NCBI RefSeq assembly: GCF_001577365.1
Contig: NZ_CP014513.1
Location: 2,418,001 to 2,482,000, forward strand
Direction of reading: 5' to 3'
Origin: Frondihabitans sp. PAMC 28766
GTDB lineage: Bacteria; Actinomycetota; Actinomycetes; Actinomycetales; Microbacteriaceae
DNA: 64,000 nucleotides
How positions within the stretch are numbered: position 1 is the stretch's first letter; every line of letters begins with the position of its first letter. The notes under the pieces were generated by a model. That model was given only the letters and a program-made list of their open reading frames with translations. It did not search any database and was not told the DNA's origin. Below are positions 54,137-63,352 of this stretch, piece by piece. The translations under genes were made by a program, and so were the position numbers.

Positions 54137-54493
54137 GTGACTGACCTCTCTACACGGCCCTGGTTCGGCGACATCGACTGGCTGACGCTGCCCGACGCTG
54201 CAGATCGCCTCGGCACCACGGCGAGCCGGGTTCGTCGCCTCCTCGACGAGCGGATGCTGGTTGCCACGCACATCGATGGTGTCCGCAAGATCCCCGCCCT
54301 CTTCATCGTCGACGGCGAGCCGATGCACGAGCTGCGGGGCACGCTGACGGTGCTGCACGACAACGCCTTCACCGACGACGAGGCGCTCGACTGGCTTCTC
54401 TCTGACGAGGAGTCGCTCGGCACGACGCCGATCACGGCGCTGCTCGCGGGCCGCAAGGCCGAAGTGCGCCGCGTGGCGCAGTCGCTGGCCTGA
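54137..54493 (+). CDS. Rv2175c-family DNA-binding protein
   Basis: 118 residues from GTG 54137, six bases after CACAGT. The winged-helix start DWLTLPDAADRLGTTASRVRRLLDERMLVATHIDGVRKIPALFIVDGE and the C-terminal LHDNAFTDDEALDWLLSDEESLG-PITALLAGRKAEVRRVAQSLA match the Rv2175c family. Rv2175c is a known substrate of PknL that loses DNA binding when phosphorylated; here the kinase gene lies 1.6 kb away. Target genes unknown. Confidence 0.92.
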   Translation: MTDLSTRPWFGDIDWLTLPDAADRLGTTASRVRRLLDERMLVATHIDGVRKIPALFIVDGEPMHELRGTLTVLHDNAFTDDEALDWLLSDEESLGTTPITALLAGRKAEVRRVAQSLA

Positions 54494-54510
54494 CCTACTC
54501 GCCTTCCGCG

Positions 54511-55632
54511 TCAGGCCGTGCGCCGCGTGACTGTGTCGGCCAGCTGCGACAGCTGAGCCTTCGCCCCCGAAGCCAGCGGCGCCGCCTCGACGGCGGCGGT
54601 CGCGCGACCCACCTGGTCGGCGATCGACTCCTCCATCGCCTCGACGGCACCCGACTCGCGAATCGTCGCCTGAAGCATGGCCACCTGATCGTCGTCGAGG
54701 TCGGGATCGCCCAGCAGCTCGTCGAGCAGGCTGACCGCCGTCGACGGCAGGTTCGCTCGGGCGGTCGCGATCAGCACGGTGCGCTTGCCCTCGCGCAGGT
54801 CGTCACCGGCCGGCTTGCCAGTGACAGACGGGTCGCCGAACACACCGAGCAGGTCGTCGCGCAGCTGGTAGGCGATGCCGAGGGGCAGGCCGAAGCGGCG
54901 CAGCGCCTCGAGCTGCTCGGGGGTGCCGCCGGCCATCGCGGCGCCGATCGTCAGCGGGGCCTCGACCGAGTACTTCGCCGACTTGAAGACGATGACGCGC
55001 TGCGCTCGGGTCAGCTGCTCGTCGGGCTCGACGGTGCGCCAGGCGCTCTCCTCCAGGATGTCGAGATACTGGCCGACGGTGACCTCGGTGCGCATCCGGT
55101 TGAACTCGCGCCGCGCAGCCCGGGCGGCGTCACGGTCGGTGAGCTCGTCCAGGGCCTCCGAGATCAGCTCGTCGCTCCACGAGAGAAGCAGGTCGCCGAA
55201 GAGGAGGCCGCCCGAGGTGCCGAACGACTCGGCCGAGCCGAGCCACGCTCCGTCGGTGTGCAGCGCCTCGAACCGGCGGTGCGCCGCCGGCAAGCCGCGG
55301 CGGGTGTCGGAGTTGTCCATGATGTCGTCGTGCACGAGGGCCGCGGCGTGGAAGAACTCGAGCCCGCTGGCCGCGGTGATGACGCCGGCGAGGCTCTCGG
55401 GTGAGGGGCCCGACGCCAGGGGGTCCGACGCGGCTTCGAGGCCCGCGACGGACTGCCAGCCCCAATAGCAGAACAGGGCTCGGAAGCGCTTGCCGCCGTG
55501 CAGCAGGTCGGCTGCGAAACGGCCGAAAGGATCGAGGTCGCCCGCGATGGTGTCGAGGTGCGGGCGCTGGCCTCGCAGAAAGGTGTCGATCCGGTCTTGA
55601 ACGACGTCTACTAACCGCGTACTCTCAGCCAC
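54511..55632 (-). CDS. polyprenyl (geranylgeranyl/farnesyl) diphosphate synthase
   Basis: 373 residues from GTG 55632, which follows TAGGCT by six bases. The first Asp-rich motif is in AALVHDDIMDNSDTRRG (DDxxD), the second in QLRDDLLGVFGD, with GKRFRALFCYWG at the start and KSAKYSVEAPLTIGAAMAGG between. It belongs to the trans-type isoprenyl synthases (IdsA-like), extending IPP/DMAPP for carotenoid, quinone or lipid carrier synthesis. Product length cannot be read from sequence alone. Synteny with Rv2173 supports a housekeeping role. Confidence 0.93.
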   Translation of the reverse strand: MAESTRLVDVVQDRIDTFLRGQRPHLDTIAGDLDPFGRFAADLLHGGKRFRALFCYWGWQSVAGLEAASDPLASGPSPESLAGVITAASGLEFFHAAALVHDDIMDNSDTRRGLPAAHRRFEALHTDGAWLGSAESFGTSGGLLFGDLLLSWSDELISEALDELTDRDAARAARREFNRMRTEVTVGQYLDILEESAWRTVEPDEQLTRAQRVIVFKSAKYSVEAPLTIGAAMAGGTPEQLEALRRFGLPLGIAYQLRDDLLGVFGDPSVTGKPAGDDLREGKRTVLIATARANLPSTAVSLLDELLGDPDLDDDQVAMLQATIRESGAVEAMEESIADQVGRATAAVEAAPLASGAKAQLSQLADTVTRRTA

Positions 55633-55726
55633 GCCGCTAGCCTAACGTTGCCGAGCGGTCGTACAATTGAGAGCCAATGACCGCGCACGATCAAGCGCCG
55701 GTCGGTCGTCCCTGAAGGGAACTGAA

Positions 55727-56128
55727 ATGCCACTTTCCGAACAGGAGCAGCGGCTGCTCGAAGAGATGGAGCGCAGCCTCTACAACAACGACTCCGATTT
55801 CGTCACCACCATGGGCTCGCGTCGAGGCCGACCGAGCTATGCGATGGTCGTTCTCGGTATCGTCGCTGCTCTGATCGGCGTCGCGATCGTCGTCGCCGGC
55901 GTCGCCTTCCGCCAGCCGCTCATCGGTGTCGCCGGGTTCATCGTCCTTCTCGGGGGTGCGCTCTTCGCGATCGCTCCGCCCCGTCGCCGCAAGGGTCTCC
56001 TCGGCCCGGCCCCCGTCCCTCCCCACGGCTCCACCTCGGGTCGTCACCCGCGGTCGAAGTCGAAGGGCAGCATGATGGATCGCCTCAACGAGCGCTGGGA
56101 GCGCCGTCAGGGCGGCGACGGTCGCTGA
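55727..56128 (+). CDS. DUF3040 family membrane protein
   Basis: 133 residues from ATG 55727 with GAAGGGA upstream. The opening MPLSEQEQRLLEEMERSLYNND is diagnostic of DUF3040, followed by two helices (YAMVVLGIVAALIGVAIVVAGVAF; LIGVAGFIVLLGGALFAIA) and a basic C-terminal tail. It is conserved immediately before mraZ in many actinobacteria; its role is unknown but a cell-envelope function is likely from this placement. Confidence 0.93.
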   Translation: MPLSEQEQRLLEEMERSLYNNDSDFVTTMGSRRGRPSYAMVVLGIVAALIGVAIVVAGVAFRQPLIGVAGFIVLLGGALFAIAPPRRRKGLLGPAPVPPHGSTSGRHPRSKSKGSMMDRLNERWERRQGGDGR

Positions 56129-56145
56129 CCACAATGCACTTCTGA

Positions 56146-56177
56146 GAAGGTCGCCCATTGGGGCGGCCTTCTTTTTT
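56146..56177 (+). terminator. Rho-independent terminator 1
   Basis: GAAGGTCGCCC / GGGCGGCCTTC with loop ATTG, followed by six T. The only classical T-tailed terminators in the window are this and the next two. Confidence 0.92.
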
Positions 56178-56213
56178 GCCTCTTTTCCGTCAAATCCTCT
56201 CCACAGTCCTCCA

Positions 56214-56246
56214 CCCCGCTCATCCCTGTGATGGCGGGGTTTTTTA
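56214..56246 (+). terminator. Rho-independent terminator 2
   Basis: CCCCGC...GCGGGG type stem followed by a T-run of seven (56240-56246). Confidence 0.85.
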
Positions 56247-56252
56247 TTCCCC

Positions 56253-56275
56253 AAAGCCCCCCTTTCGGGGCTTTT
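56253..56275 (+). terminator. terminator hairpin 3
   Basis: AAAGCCCC / GGGGCTTT with loop CCTTTC, ending TTTT. Third in a row between DUF3040 and mraZ, apparently insulating the dcw promoter. Confidence 0.75.
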
Positions 56276-56296
56276 ACTCGGTTTGGTGGCTGTCTG

Positions 56297-56331
56297 TGGA
56301 GTAAAGTGGAGGAAACAGCAGGCGAGTGGGG
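56297..56331 (+). promoter_or_regulatory. MraZ operator (TGGRG direct repeats)
   Basis: TGGAG at 56297-56301 and 56307-56311 and TGGGG at 56327-56331 are spaced 10 and 20 bp, on one face of the helix, just before the mraZ GTG at 56342. This is the arrangement of known MraZ autoregulatory boxes in other bacteria. Confidence 0.75.
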
Positions 56332-56341
56332 GTGACGTGCA

Positions 56342-56773
56342 GTGTTCCTCGGTACCTACGCGCCTCGGCTCGACGAGAAAGGCCGCATCATCCTTCCTGC
56401 GAAGTACCGCGACGAACTGGCCGGCGGCTTGGTGATGACGCGCGGGCAGGAGCGCTGCGTCTACGTCTTCAGCCAGCGGGAGTTCGAAGACCTGCACGGT
56501 CGCATCCGCCAGGCGCCCGTCAGCAACAAGCAGGCGCGCGACTACCTGCGCCTGTTCCTCTCCGGTGCCTCCGACGAGGTGCCCGACAAGCAGCACCGCG
56601 TCACGATCCCGGCGAACCTCCGCGAGTACGCCGGACTCGGCCGCGACCTCACGGTGATCGGCGCAGGCAACCGGGCCGAGATCTGGGACACCGCGGCGTG
56701 GAACACCTACTACTCCGAGCAGGAAGAGCACTTCTCCGAGACGACGGAGGAGGTGATCCCGGGCCTGTTCTGA
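56342..56773 (+). CDS. mraZ: transcriptional regulator MraZ
   Basis: 143 residues from GTG 56342. Two SpoVT-AbrB-like half-domains: [26 protein letters not shown] (DxKGRxxxPxxxR signature) and the second [18 protein letters not shown]. MraZ binds repeats in its own promoter and represses or tunes the dcw cluster. First gene of the cluster. Confidence 0.96.
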   Translation: MFLGTYAPRLDEKGRIILPAKYRDELAGGLVMTRGQERCVYVFSQREFEDLHGRIRQAPVSNKQARDYLRLFLSGASDEVPDKQHRVTIPANLREYAGLGRDLTVIGAGNRAEIWDTAAWNTYYSEQEEHFSETTEEVIPGLF

Positions 56774-56873
56774 CCCGTCGGCCCTGACTCCCAGCCGTCC
56801 ACCCCTGGCGCACCTTCCCCGGTGCCAGGTGGGATGGATGGGGATCAGGGCCAGCGGCTCCGGCCCCGTCATC

Positions 56874-57830
56874 ATGACCGACGACAACGAGATCCATGTC
56901 CCCGTCCTGCTCGAGCGCTCGCTCGACCTCCTCGCCCCGGCCCTCGAGAAGCCGGGTGCGGTCGTCGTCGACGCGACCCTCGGCATGGGCGGCCACTCGA
57001 TTGCGATGCTCGCGCGGTTTCCCGAGCTGTCGCTCGTGGGGCTCGACCGCGACACCGAGGCCCTCGAGATCGCCGGGGCGAGACTCGCTTCGTTCGGCGA
57101 CCGCGTGAAGCTGGTGCACACCGAGTACGCCGGCATTGCCGACGCTCTCGACTCGCGGGGCATCGACGAGGTCGACGGCATCCTGTTCGATCTCGGCGTC
57201 TCGTCGCTGCAGCTCGACCGCGTCGAGCGCGGCTTCTCGTACTCCAAAGACGCACCCCTCGACATGCGGATGGACACGACTCGCGGCATCACCGCCGAGA
57301 CCGTGCTCGCCACCTACTCGGAGGCCGAGCTGCGGCGCATCTTCTACCAGTACGGTGAAGAGAAGCTCGCGCCCCGCTACGCCCGACGCATCGTCGAGCG
57401 CCGCGACGCGACTCCGCTCGTGCGCAGCGGCCAGCTGGTCGACCTGCTGAGCGAGGCCACCCCGGCAGCCCTCTCGCGAGCCGGCCACCCCGCTAAGCGT
57501 GTCTTCCAGGCCCTCCGCATCGAGGTGAACGCCGAGCTCGCGTCGCTCGAGGCCGCGCTGCCGGCGGCCCTCGAGCGGATCGCCATCGGCGGCCGCATCG
57601 TCGTGCTCGCTTACCAGTCGCTCGAAGACCGACTCGTCAAGCGGGAGTTCGCCGCCCGGTCGACCTCGACGGCGCCCGCGGGCCTGCCGGTCGAGCTGCC
57701 TGAGCACCGCCCCGAGTTCCGCCTGCTCGTCCGCGGCGCCGAGCTCGCGAGCGACGACGAGAAAGACCTCAACCCCCGTGCGAAGCCGGTACGCCTGCGT
57801 GCCGCCGAGCGAATCCGGAGATCAGCATGA
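56874..57830 (+). CDS. rsmH: 16S rRNA (cytosine1402-N4)-methyltransferase RsmH
   Basis: About 318 residues from ATG 56874; starts at 56829 (GTG) or 56838 (ATG) are in frame but unsupported by a clear ribosome site. [18 protein letters not shown] opens the protein; [12 protein letters not shown] is the SAM-binding motif [16 protein letters not shown] and the ending [26 protein letters not shown] are RsmH signatures. It methylates N4 of C1402 in 16S rRNA. Its TGA overlaps the ftsL ATG (ATGA). Confidence 0.96.
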   Translation: MTDDNEIHVPVLLERSLDLLAPALEKPGAVVVDATLGMGGHSIAMLARFPELSLVGLDRDTEALEIAGARLASFGDRVKLVHTEYAGIADALDSRGIDEVDGILFDLGVSSLQLDRVERGFSYSKDAPLDMRMDTTRGITAETVLATYSEAELRRIFYQYGEEKLAPRYARRIVERRDATPLVRSGQLVDLLSEATPAALSRAGHPAKRVFQALRIEVNAELASLEAALPAALERIAIGGRIVVLAYQSLEDRLVKREFAARSTSTAPAGLPVELPEHRPEFRLLVRGAELASDDEKDLNPRAKPVRLRAAERIRRSA

Positions 57831-58456
57831 GCACCGACCACGCCCTTGCCACGAGCTTTGCCGAGCCCGACGACACCTTCGACGATTTCGTCGAGGCACC
57901 GACGCGTCGTCGCAGCCCGATCGAGATCGTCACGAGCCGCGCACAGCGGACGGCGCGGCCCCGGATGGTCTACGCCCTCATCGCGACCGCCGCGCTGTTC
58001 GTGCTGCTGCTCACGCAGCTCGGGATCAGCATCGCGCTGAGCAACGGCGCCTACCAGGTCTCCGCTCTGCAGAACGAGCAGACGGTGCTCAGCCGGTCGC
58101 AGCAGAAGTACACCGAGAAGCTCGGGGTGCTGTCGTCGCCGCAGAACATCGCGAACAACGCCACGGCTCTCGGAATGGTGCGCAACCAGGATCCCGTCTA
58201 CCTCGACCTGCAGACCGAGGCCGTCTACGGTACGCCCACCGCGGCCTCGAAAGACGCGGCGGCGAGCGGCAACCTGGTGGCCAACAGCCTGCTGAAGGGC
58301 GTCCCCGTGGTGACGAAGAAGGCCACGCCGAAGGCGACGACTCCCGCGGCATCCACAGCCGACTCGAAGAGCGCCACGGGCGCGGCAACCGCGAATTCGG
58401 GCAGCTCTTCTGTAGCGTCGTCCGCGAATCAGCTGACCGCACCTCAGACCCGCTAG
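57827..58456 (+). CDS. ftsL: cell division protein FtsL-like
   Basis: 209 residues with a single membrane helix ([25 protein letters not shown], about residues 47-71) followed by a short coiled coil ([39 protein letters not shown]), the bitopic FtsL layout, then a long Ala/Ser/Thr-rich tail unlike classical FtsL. It lies between rsmH and ftsI as expected for ftsL in the dcw cluster; sequence conservation alone would be weak. It bridges FtsB and FtsQ/FtsI at the septum. Confidence 0.88.
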   Translation: MSTDHALATSFAEPDDTFDDFVEAPTRRRSPIEIVTSRAQRTARPRMVYALIATAALFVLLLTQLGISIALSNGAYQVSALQNEQTVLSRSQQKYTEKLGVLSSPQNIANNATALGMVRNQDPVYLDLQTEAVYGTPTAASKDAAASGNLVANSLLKGVPVVTKKATPKATTPAASTADSKSATGAATANSGSSSVASSANQLTAPQTR

Positions 58457-58533
58457 CTCCGACAGCCGGTGGGCTCACGTCCGTCGGCCGAGTGCGGGCA
58501 CGCTGACCAGTCGCCCGCGGTGAGGAACCTCTC

Positions 58534-60327
58534 GTGAGAAGCACCGGCCAACGGACGCCTGGCCTGGCACCGTCGACGCGCAGTCGTCGGCGTCGCGTCT
58601 CGTTCGTCGCGGCCGCCCTCCTCGTCGTGGTGGCCGTGTTCGTCGTGCGGCTCGTCGACATCCAGGTCGTGCAGGCGGACGCGCTCAACACCGACGCCGT
58701 CGGCAAGCGATCGATCACCACACCCGTTTACGGCGACCGCGGCAAAATCGTCGACACCAATGGCAAGGTCCTTGCCGACACGGTGCTCCGCTACGACATC
58801 ACGGCCGCGCCGAAGTTCGCGCAGAACGGCTACTCGACCACCGACGCCTCCGGCAAGACCGTCGACTACACCATCGACCAGGCCGTTCAGCAGATCGCGA
58901 AGGCCACCGGGGGCAATGCCGCCGCCATGCTCAAGGCACTCACCGCGAACAAGGACAGCCTCTACGCGAACCTGCAGCCGGGCGTCGACGTCAACGGCTA
59001 CGACGCCATCGAGAAGCTCGGCATCTCGTGGCTCTACCCGGTGCGCCAGACCGCCCGCACGTATCCGAACGGCGCAGTGGCCGGCAACCTCACCGGGTTC
59101 TTGAACAGCTCGGGCGCCCAGGCCGGTCTCGAGTACGAGTACAACGAGTGCCTCGCCGGGTCGGACGGCTCCGAGACGTACGAGCGCGGGCTCGACGGCG
59201 TCAAGCTGCCCGGCAGCACCGTCACCACCAAGAAGGCCGTCGATGGCGGCACACTGATGACGACGATCGACGAAGACCTGCAATACCAGATGCAGCAAGA
59301 CCTCAACGAGCAGGTCAAGGCCCTCGGGGCGACGTCCGGGTCGGTCATCGTGCTGAAGTCGTCGGACGGCTCGATCCTCGCCGACGCCGACTCCGACTCG
59401 GTCGACCCGAACGACCCCGGCGCCAGCAAGTCGACCGGAGCCCCGACCTTCCAGGCGCAGTACGAGCCCGGGTCGGTGTTCAAGGCGATGACCGCCGCCT
59501 CGCTCATCGACGCGGGGGTCGCGAGCCCGGCCAGCCAGGCCATCGTGGCCGATCGGCGCACGTTCTCGTGGGGCGGCGTCATCGGCGACGCCGAGTCGCA
59601 CCCGGTCGAGCACCTGACCCTCGCCGGCATCCTGGCCGACTCGTCGAACGTCGGCATCTCGTACCTCGGTGAGAAGATGTCCGCTCAAGAGCGGTACGAC
59701 TACATGCTCAAGTTCGGCCTCGGCAAGAAGTCCGAGGTGAACTTCCCGCAGGAGGTATCGGGCTATCTCGGCAACCCGAAGTCGTGGGACAAACAGACCA
59801 ACTACAACTCGATGTTCGGCCAAGGCGTCTCGGCGACCGCGATCCAGGTGGCCAGCATCTTCCAGACCCTCGCGAACGGCGGCGTCCGGATGCCGGTCAA
59901 GCTCGTCAAGGGCTGCAAGCTGAGCAACGGCACGGTGATCGACACGCCGAGCGAGACGGGCACACGAGTCGTCTCGCAGAAGGCCGCGACCGATGTCGTC
60001 CAGATGCTCGAGAACACCATCCCCGAGGGCACCCTCAAGGGCATGGTGCCGATCTCAGGCTACAACGTCTCGGCCAAGACGGGCACCGCGCAGATCGCTC
60101 TACCCAACGGCGGCGGCTACGGCGACGACTTCGTGATCTCGGTCGCCGGCATCGCTCCGAGCGAGAACCCGCAGTACGTCGTGCTCGTGACGTTCACGAA
60201 GCCGACTACGCTGAAGACTTCGTTCGCGGCGGCACCCGCCTTCCGCGAGATAATGTCCCAGGTCCTGGAGACGTACCGCGTGAAGCCGTCGACCGTCCCG
60301 GCGACAGACCTTCCCGACACGTGGTGA
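58534..60327 (+). CDS. ftsI: peptidoglycan D,D-transpeptidase FtsI (PBP3-type)
   Basis: 597 residues from GTG 58534 with TGAGGAA upstream. A membrane anchor (SFVAAALLVVVAVFVVRLVDIQVVQ) is followed by the pedestal domain (YGDRGKIVDTNGKVLADTV) and the transpeptidase domain, with all three catalytic motifs: SVFK with Ser314 and Lys317, SSN at 370-372, and KTG at 515-517. It cross-links septal peptidoglycan with FtsW. The 77-bp gap from ftsL is the only sizable gap in the cluster. GTGA at 60324-60327 couples it to murE. Confidence 0.97.
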   Translation: MRSTGQRTPGLAPSTRSRRRRVSFVAAALLVVVAVFVVRLVDIQVVQADALNTDAVGKRSITTPVYGDRGKIVDTNGKVLADTVLRYDITAAPKFAQNGYSTTDASGKTVDYTIDQAVQQIAKATGGNAAAMLKALTANKDSLYANLQPGVDVNGYDAIEKLGISWLYPVRQTARTYPNGAVAGNLTGFLNSSGAQAGLEYEYNECLAGSDGSETYERGLDGVKLPGSTVTTKKAVDGGTLMTTIDEDLQYQMQQDLNEQVKALGATSGSVIVLKSSDGSILADADSDSVDPNDPGASKSTGAPTFQAQYEPGSVFKAMTAASLIDAGVASPASQAIVADRRTFSWGGVIGDAESHPVEHLTLAGILADSSNVGISYLGEKMSAQERYDYMLKFGLGKKSEVNFPQEVSGYLGNPKSWDKQTNYNSMFGQGVSATAIQVASIFQTLANGGVRMPVKLVKGCKLSNGTVIDTPSETGTRVVSQKAATDVVQMLENTIPEGTLKGMVPISGYNVSAKTGTAQIALPNGGGYGDDFVISVAGIAPSENPQYVVLVTFTKPTTLKTSFAAAPAFREIMSQVLETYRVKPSTVPATDLPDTW

Positions 60328-61934
60328 CGCGTCCCGCTCCGTCAGCCAGCCTGGCAAGAAATGAGGATTCTTTGAGTGCCCGGATCCCCCCGGTCCTGCG
60401 ACCGGAACATCCCTCGGCGAGGTCGCTCGGCCAGCTGGCCAGCGAATTCGGACTCGAGCACATCTCGTCGCTCGACGGCATCGAGATCACCGGCGTGACT
60501 CTCTCGACCGGCGACCTGCACCCCGGCGACCTGTACGTCGGCATGCCCGGCGCGCACCGGCACGGCGCCGAGTTCGCCGCCGAGGCGCGTGACGGCGGCG
60601 CCGTCGCGATCCTGACCGACGCGAAAGGCGCCGAACTGGCGAAAGACAGCGGCCTGCCCGTCGTGCTCGTCGACTCGCCGCGCGCGGCCCTCGGCGACGT
60701 CTCGGCCTGGGTGTATCGCACGAACGAGCACGCCCCGCTGCTGTTCGCCGTCACCGGCACGAACGGCAAGACGTCCACGTCCTACCTTCTCGAGGGCGTC
60801 TTGAAGCAGCTCGGTCTCGTCACCGGCCTGTCATCGACGGCCGAGCGACACATCGGCGACCTCACCGTCGTCTCGCGCCTCACCACGCCCGAGGCCAGCG
60901 AGATGCACGCCCTCCTCGCCCGCATGCGCGAGTCCGAGGTGCGCGCCGTCGCTGTCGAGGTCAGCGCCCAGGCCCTCAGCCGCAACCGCGTCGACGGCCT
61001 CGTCTTCGACGTCGCAGGCTTCACGAACCTGAGCCACGACCACCTCGACGACTACGCCGACATGGAGGAGTACTTCCAGGCGAAGCTGCCCCTCTTCCAG
61101 CCCGACCGGGCGAAACGCGCAGTCGTGTCCCTCGACTCGCCCTACGGCCAGCGAGTGGTCGAGGCCTCCAGGATCCCGGTCACCACGATCGCAATGGTGC
61201 CTCCGCTCGCCGAGGGTCAGAGCGAGCCCGACTGGAAGGTCGAGCTGCTCGACGAGAAGGCGGCCTACACCGAGTTCCGGCTCTCCGGCCCCGAGGGGCG
61301 CTCGCTCGTCACCCGCGTGCCGATGATCGGCTGGCACATGGCCGCCGATGCGGCTCTCGCCATCGTGATGATGGTCGAGGGCGGCTTCGAGCTCGAGGCG
61401 ATCGGTCAGGCGCTCGACGAAGACGGAGGCATCGTCGCCTACCTGCCCGGCCGCACCGAGCGCGTCTCGGGCGAGCGCGGGCCGAGCGTGTTCGTCGATT
61501 TCGGCCACAGTCCCGACGCCTTCCTCAACACGCTGAAGGCCGTGCGTCGCTTCACGCCGGGCAAGGTCATCATGCTGTTCGGCGCCGATGGCGACCGCGA
61601 CACCACGAAACGCCCCGAGATGGCGCGAGTCGGGGCAGCGGGGTCCGACATCCTGGTCGTCACCGACCACCACCCCCGCTTCGAAGACCCCGACTCGATC
61701 CGCAAGGCACTGGTCGACGCCGCCCGCGAGGCCTACCCGGATCACGAGATCTACGAGGTGAGCCCGCCCGAGGCGGCCATCCGCAAGGCCGTTTCGCTGG
61801 CCGACGAGGGCGACTCGATCCTGTGGGCCGGCCCCGGGCATCAGGACTACCGCGACATCCGCGGCATCCGCACGCCCTACTCCGCTCGCGAAGAGGCTCG
61901 CGCCGCGCTGCGCGAGGCCGGGTGGGCCGAGTGA
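60324..61934 (+). CDS. murE: UDP-N-acetylmuramoyl-L-alanyl-D-glutamate:L-amino-acid ligase MurE
   Basis: About 536 residues from GTG 60324, overlapping ftsI by four bases, or TTG 60372 behind GAGGA; the latter gives a more typical N-terminus. The P-loop is TGTNGKTSTS near residue 150 and MurE landmarks TTPEASEMHALLARMRESEVRAVAVEVSAQAL, HDHLDDYADMEEYFQAK, DFGHSPDAF and GADGDRDTTKRPEMARVGA are all present. The substrate-selecting loop reads DHHPRFEDP instead of DNPRxEDP (meso-DAP type), so a diamino acid other than meso-DAP is suspected. Confidence 0.94.
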   Translation: MTRPAPSASLARNEDSLSARIPPVLRPEHPSARSLGQLASEFGLEHISSLDGIEITGVTLSTGDLHPGDLYVGMPGAHRHGAEFAAEARDGGAVAILTDAKGAELAKDSGLPVVLVDSPRAALGDVSAWVYRTNEHAPLLFAVTGTNGKTSTSYLLEGVLKQLGLVTGLSSTAERHIGDLTVVSRLTTPEASEMHALLARMRESEVRAVAVEVSAQALSRNRVDGLVFDVAGFTNLSHDHLDDYADMEEYFQAKLPLFQPDRAKRAVVSLDSPYGQRVVEASRIPVTTIAMVPPLAEGQSEPDWKVELLDEKAAYTEFRLSGPEGRSLVTRVPMIGWHMAADAALAIVMMVEGGFELEAIGQALDEDGGIVAYLPGRTERVSGERGPSVFVDFGHSPDAFLNTLKAVRRFTPGKVIMLFGADGDRDTTKRPEMARVGAAGSDILVVTDHHPRFEDPDSIRKALVDAAREAYPDHEIYEVSPPEAAIRKAVSLADEGDSILWAGPGHQDYRDIRGIRTPYSAREEARAALREAGWAE

Positions 61935-63352
61935 TCGCGCTCACGCTCGCCGAGATCGCCTCGATCGTCGGCGGCCGGCTCGTCCTTGCCGCCCCCGCGG
62001 TCGACACCGATCGGGTCGACGGCTCGGTCGAGACCGACTCGCGTCTCGTCACGCCTGGTTCGATCTTCTTCGCGCTGCCCGGCGAGGTGACCGACGGAAT
62101 CCTGTTCGTGCCTGCGGCTGTCGAGCAGGGCGCCGCCCTGATCGTCGCCGAGAGCGCCGCCTCGACGATCGCCCCGGTGATCGTCGTCGAGAACGGCGTC
62201 ACAGCCCTCGCCGACCTGGCCCGTGAGGTCGTCGCCCGCGTCCGCGAGTCAGCGGCCGACGACGACAGCAGGATGCGAGTGGTCGGCATCACCGGCTCCA
62301 ACGGCAAGACGAGCACCAAGAACATGCTCCGCGCGATCCTGTCCGACCTCGGCCCGACCGTCGCGCCCGAGGGGTCGTTCAACAACCACGTAGGAGCCCC
62401 GATCTCGATGCTCCGCATCGACGAGGGCACGAAGTACCTCGTGGTCGAGATGGGCGCCTCCGGCTCGGGCGAGATCGCTCGACTGGTGTCGATCGCACAG
62501 CCCGACACAGGCGTCGTGCTCAAGGTCGGACTCGCCCACGCGGGCGAGTTCGGCGGCATCGAGGCCACCAAGAAGGCGAAGTCGGAGATGGTGACCGATC
62601 TGCCCGAGACGGCGACCGCGATCCTGAACGTCGACGACTTCCGCGTCGCGAGCATGGCCGAGATCACCAGAGCCCGCGTCGTCGGCTTCGGTCTCGGCGA
62701 CGAGGCGACCTATCGCGCGAGCGACATCGACGTGACCGCCGACGGCACCTCGTTCACGTTGCACGCGCCCGGCGCCACCCGCCGCGTCGCACTCCGCATC
62801 CTGGGCGAGCATCATGTCATGAACGCCCTCGCCGCGTTGACGGTCACGGGGGAGTGGGGTCTCGACGTCGATCGCGCCGCCACCGTGCTCGAGGGCGTCA
62901 CGCGCGCCGAGCGCTGGCGCATGGAGGTGCTGCCCGTCGAGGGCGGCGTCACCGTGATCAACGACGCGTACAACGCCAGCCCCGACTCGGTCGCCGCGGC
63001 CCTCAAGACCCTCGCCACGATCGTCGGCCCCGAGCAGCGCTCCATCGCGGTGCTCGGCGAAATGGCCGAGCTCGGCGAGTACGCGCTCGAAGAGCACGAC
63101 CGCATCGGCCGGCTCATCGTGCGCCTCAACATCCAGAAGCTCGTGGTCGTCGGCGACGGCGCCCGGCACATCCACATGGCGGCCGGCCTCGAAGGGTCGT
63201 GGGACGGCGAGTCGATGCTCGTGCCCGACATCGAGGCCGCCTACGAGGCGCTGCACCCCGACCTGCGTGAAGGAGACGTCGTGCTCGTGAAGTCGTCCAA
63301 GTCGGCAGGGCTCCGGTTCCTCGGCGACCGCCTCGGCGGGGTGACCGCGTGA
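61931..63352 (+). CDS. murF: UDP-MurNAc-tripeptide D-Ala-D-Ala ligase MurF
   Basis: 473 residues from GTG 61931 (GTGA overlap with murE). Mur-ligase N-terminal domain, P-loop [14 protein letters not shown] near residue 120, [24 protein letters not shown] and C-terminal [20 protein letters not shown] and GEMAELG. It adds D-Ala-D-Ala to the tripeptide. Overlaps mraY by four bases. Confidence 0.96.
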   Translation: MIALTLAEIASIVGGRLVLAAPAVDTDRVDGSVETDSRLVTPGSIFFALPGEVTDGILFVPAAVEQGAALIVAESAASTIAPVIVVENGVTALADLAREVVARVRESAADDDSRMRVVGITGSNGKTSTKNMLRAILSDLGPTVAPEGSFNNHVGAPISMLRIDEGTKYLVVEMGASGSGEIARLVSIAQPDTGVVLKVGLAHAGEFGGIEATKKAKSEMVTDLPETATAILNVDDFRVASMAEITRARVVGFGLGDEATYRASDIDVTADGTSFTLHAPGATRRVALRILGEHHVMNALAALTVTGEWGLDVDRAATVLEGVTRAERWRMEVLPVEGGVTVINDAYNASPDSVAAALKTLATIVGPEQRSIAVLGEMAELGEYALEEHDRIGRLIVRLNIQKLVVVGDGARHIHMAAGLEGSWDGESMLVPDIEAAYEALHPDLREGDVVLVKSSKSAGLRFLGDRLGGVTA

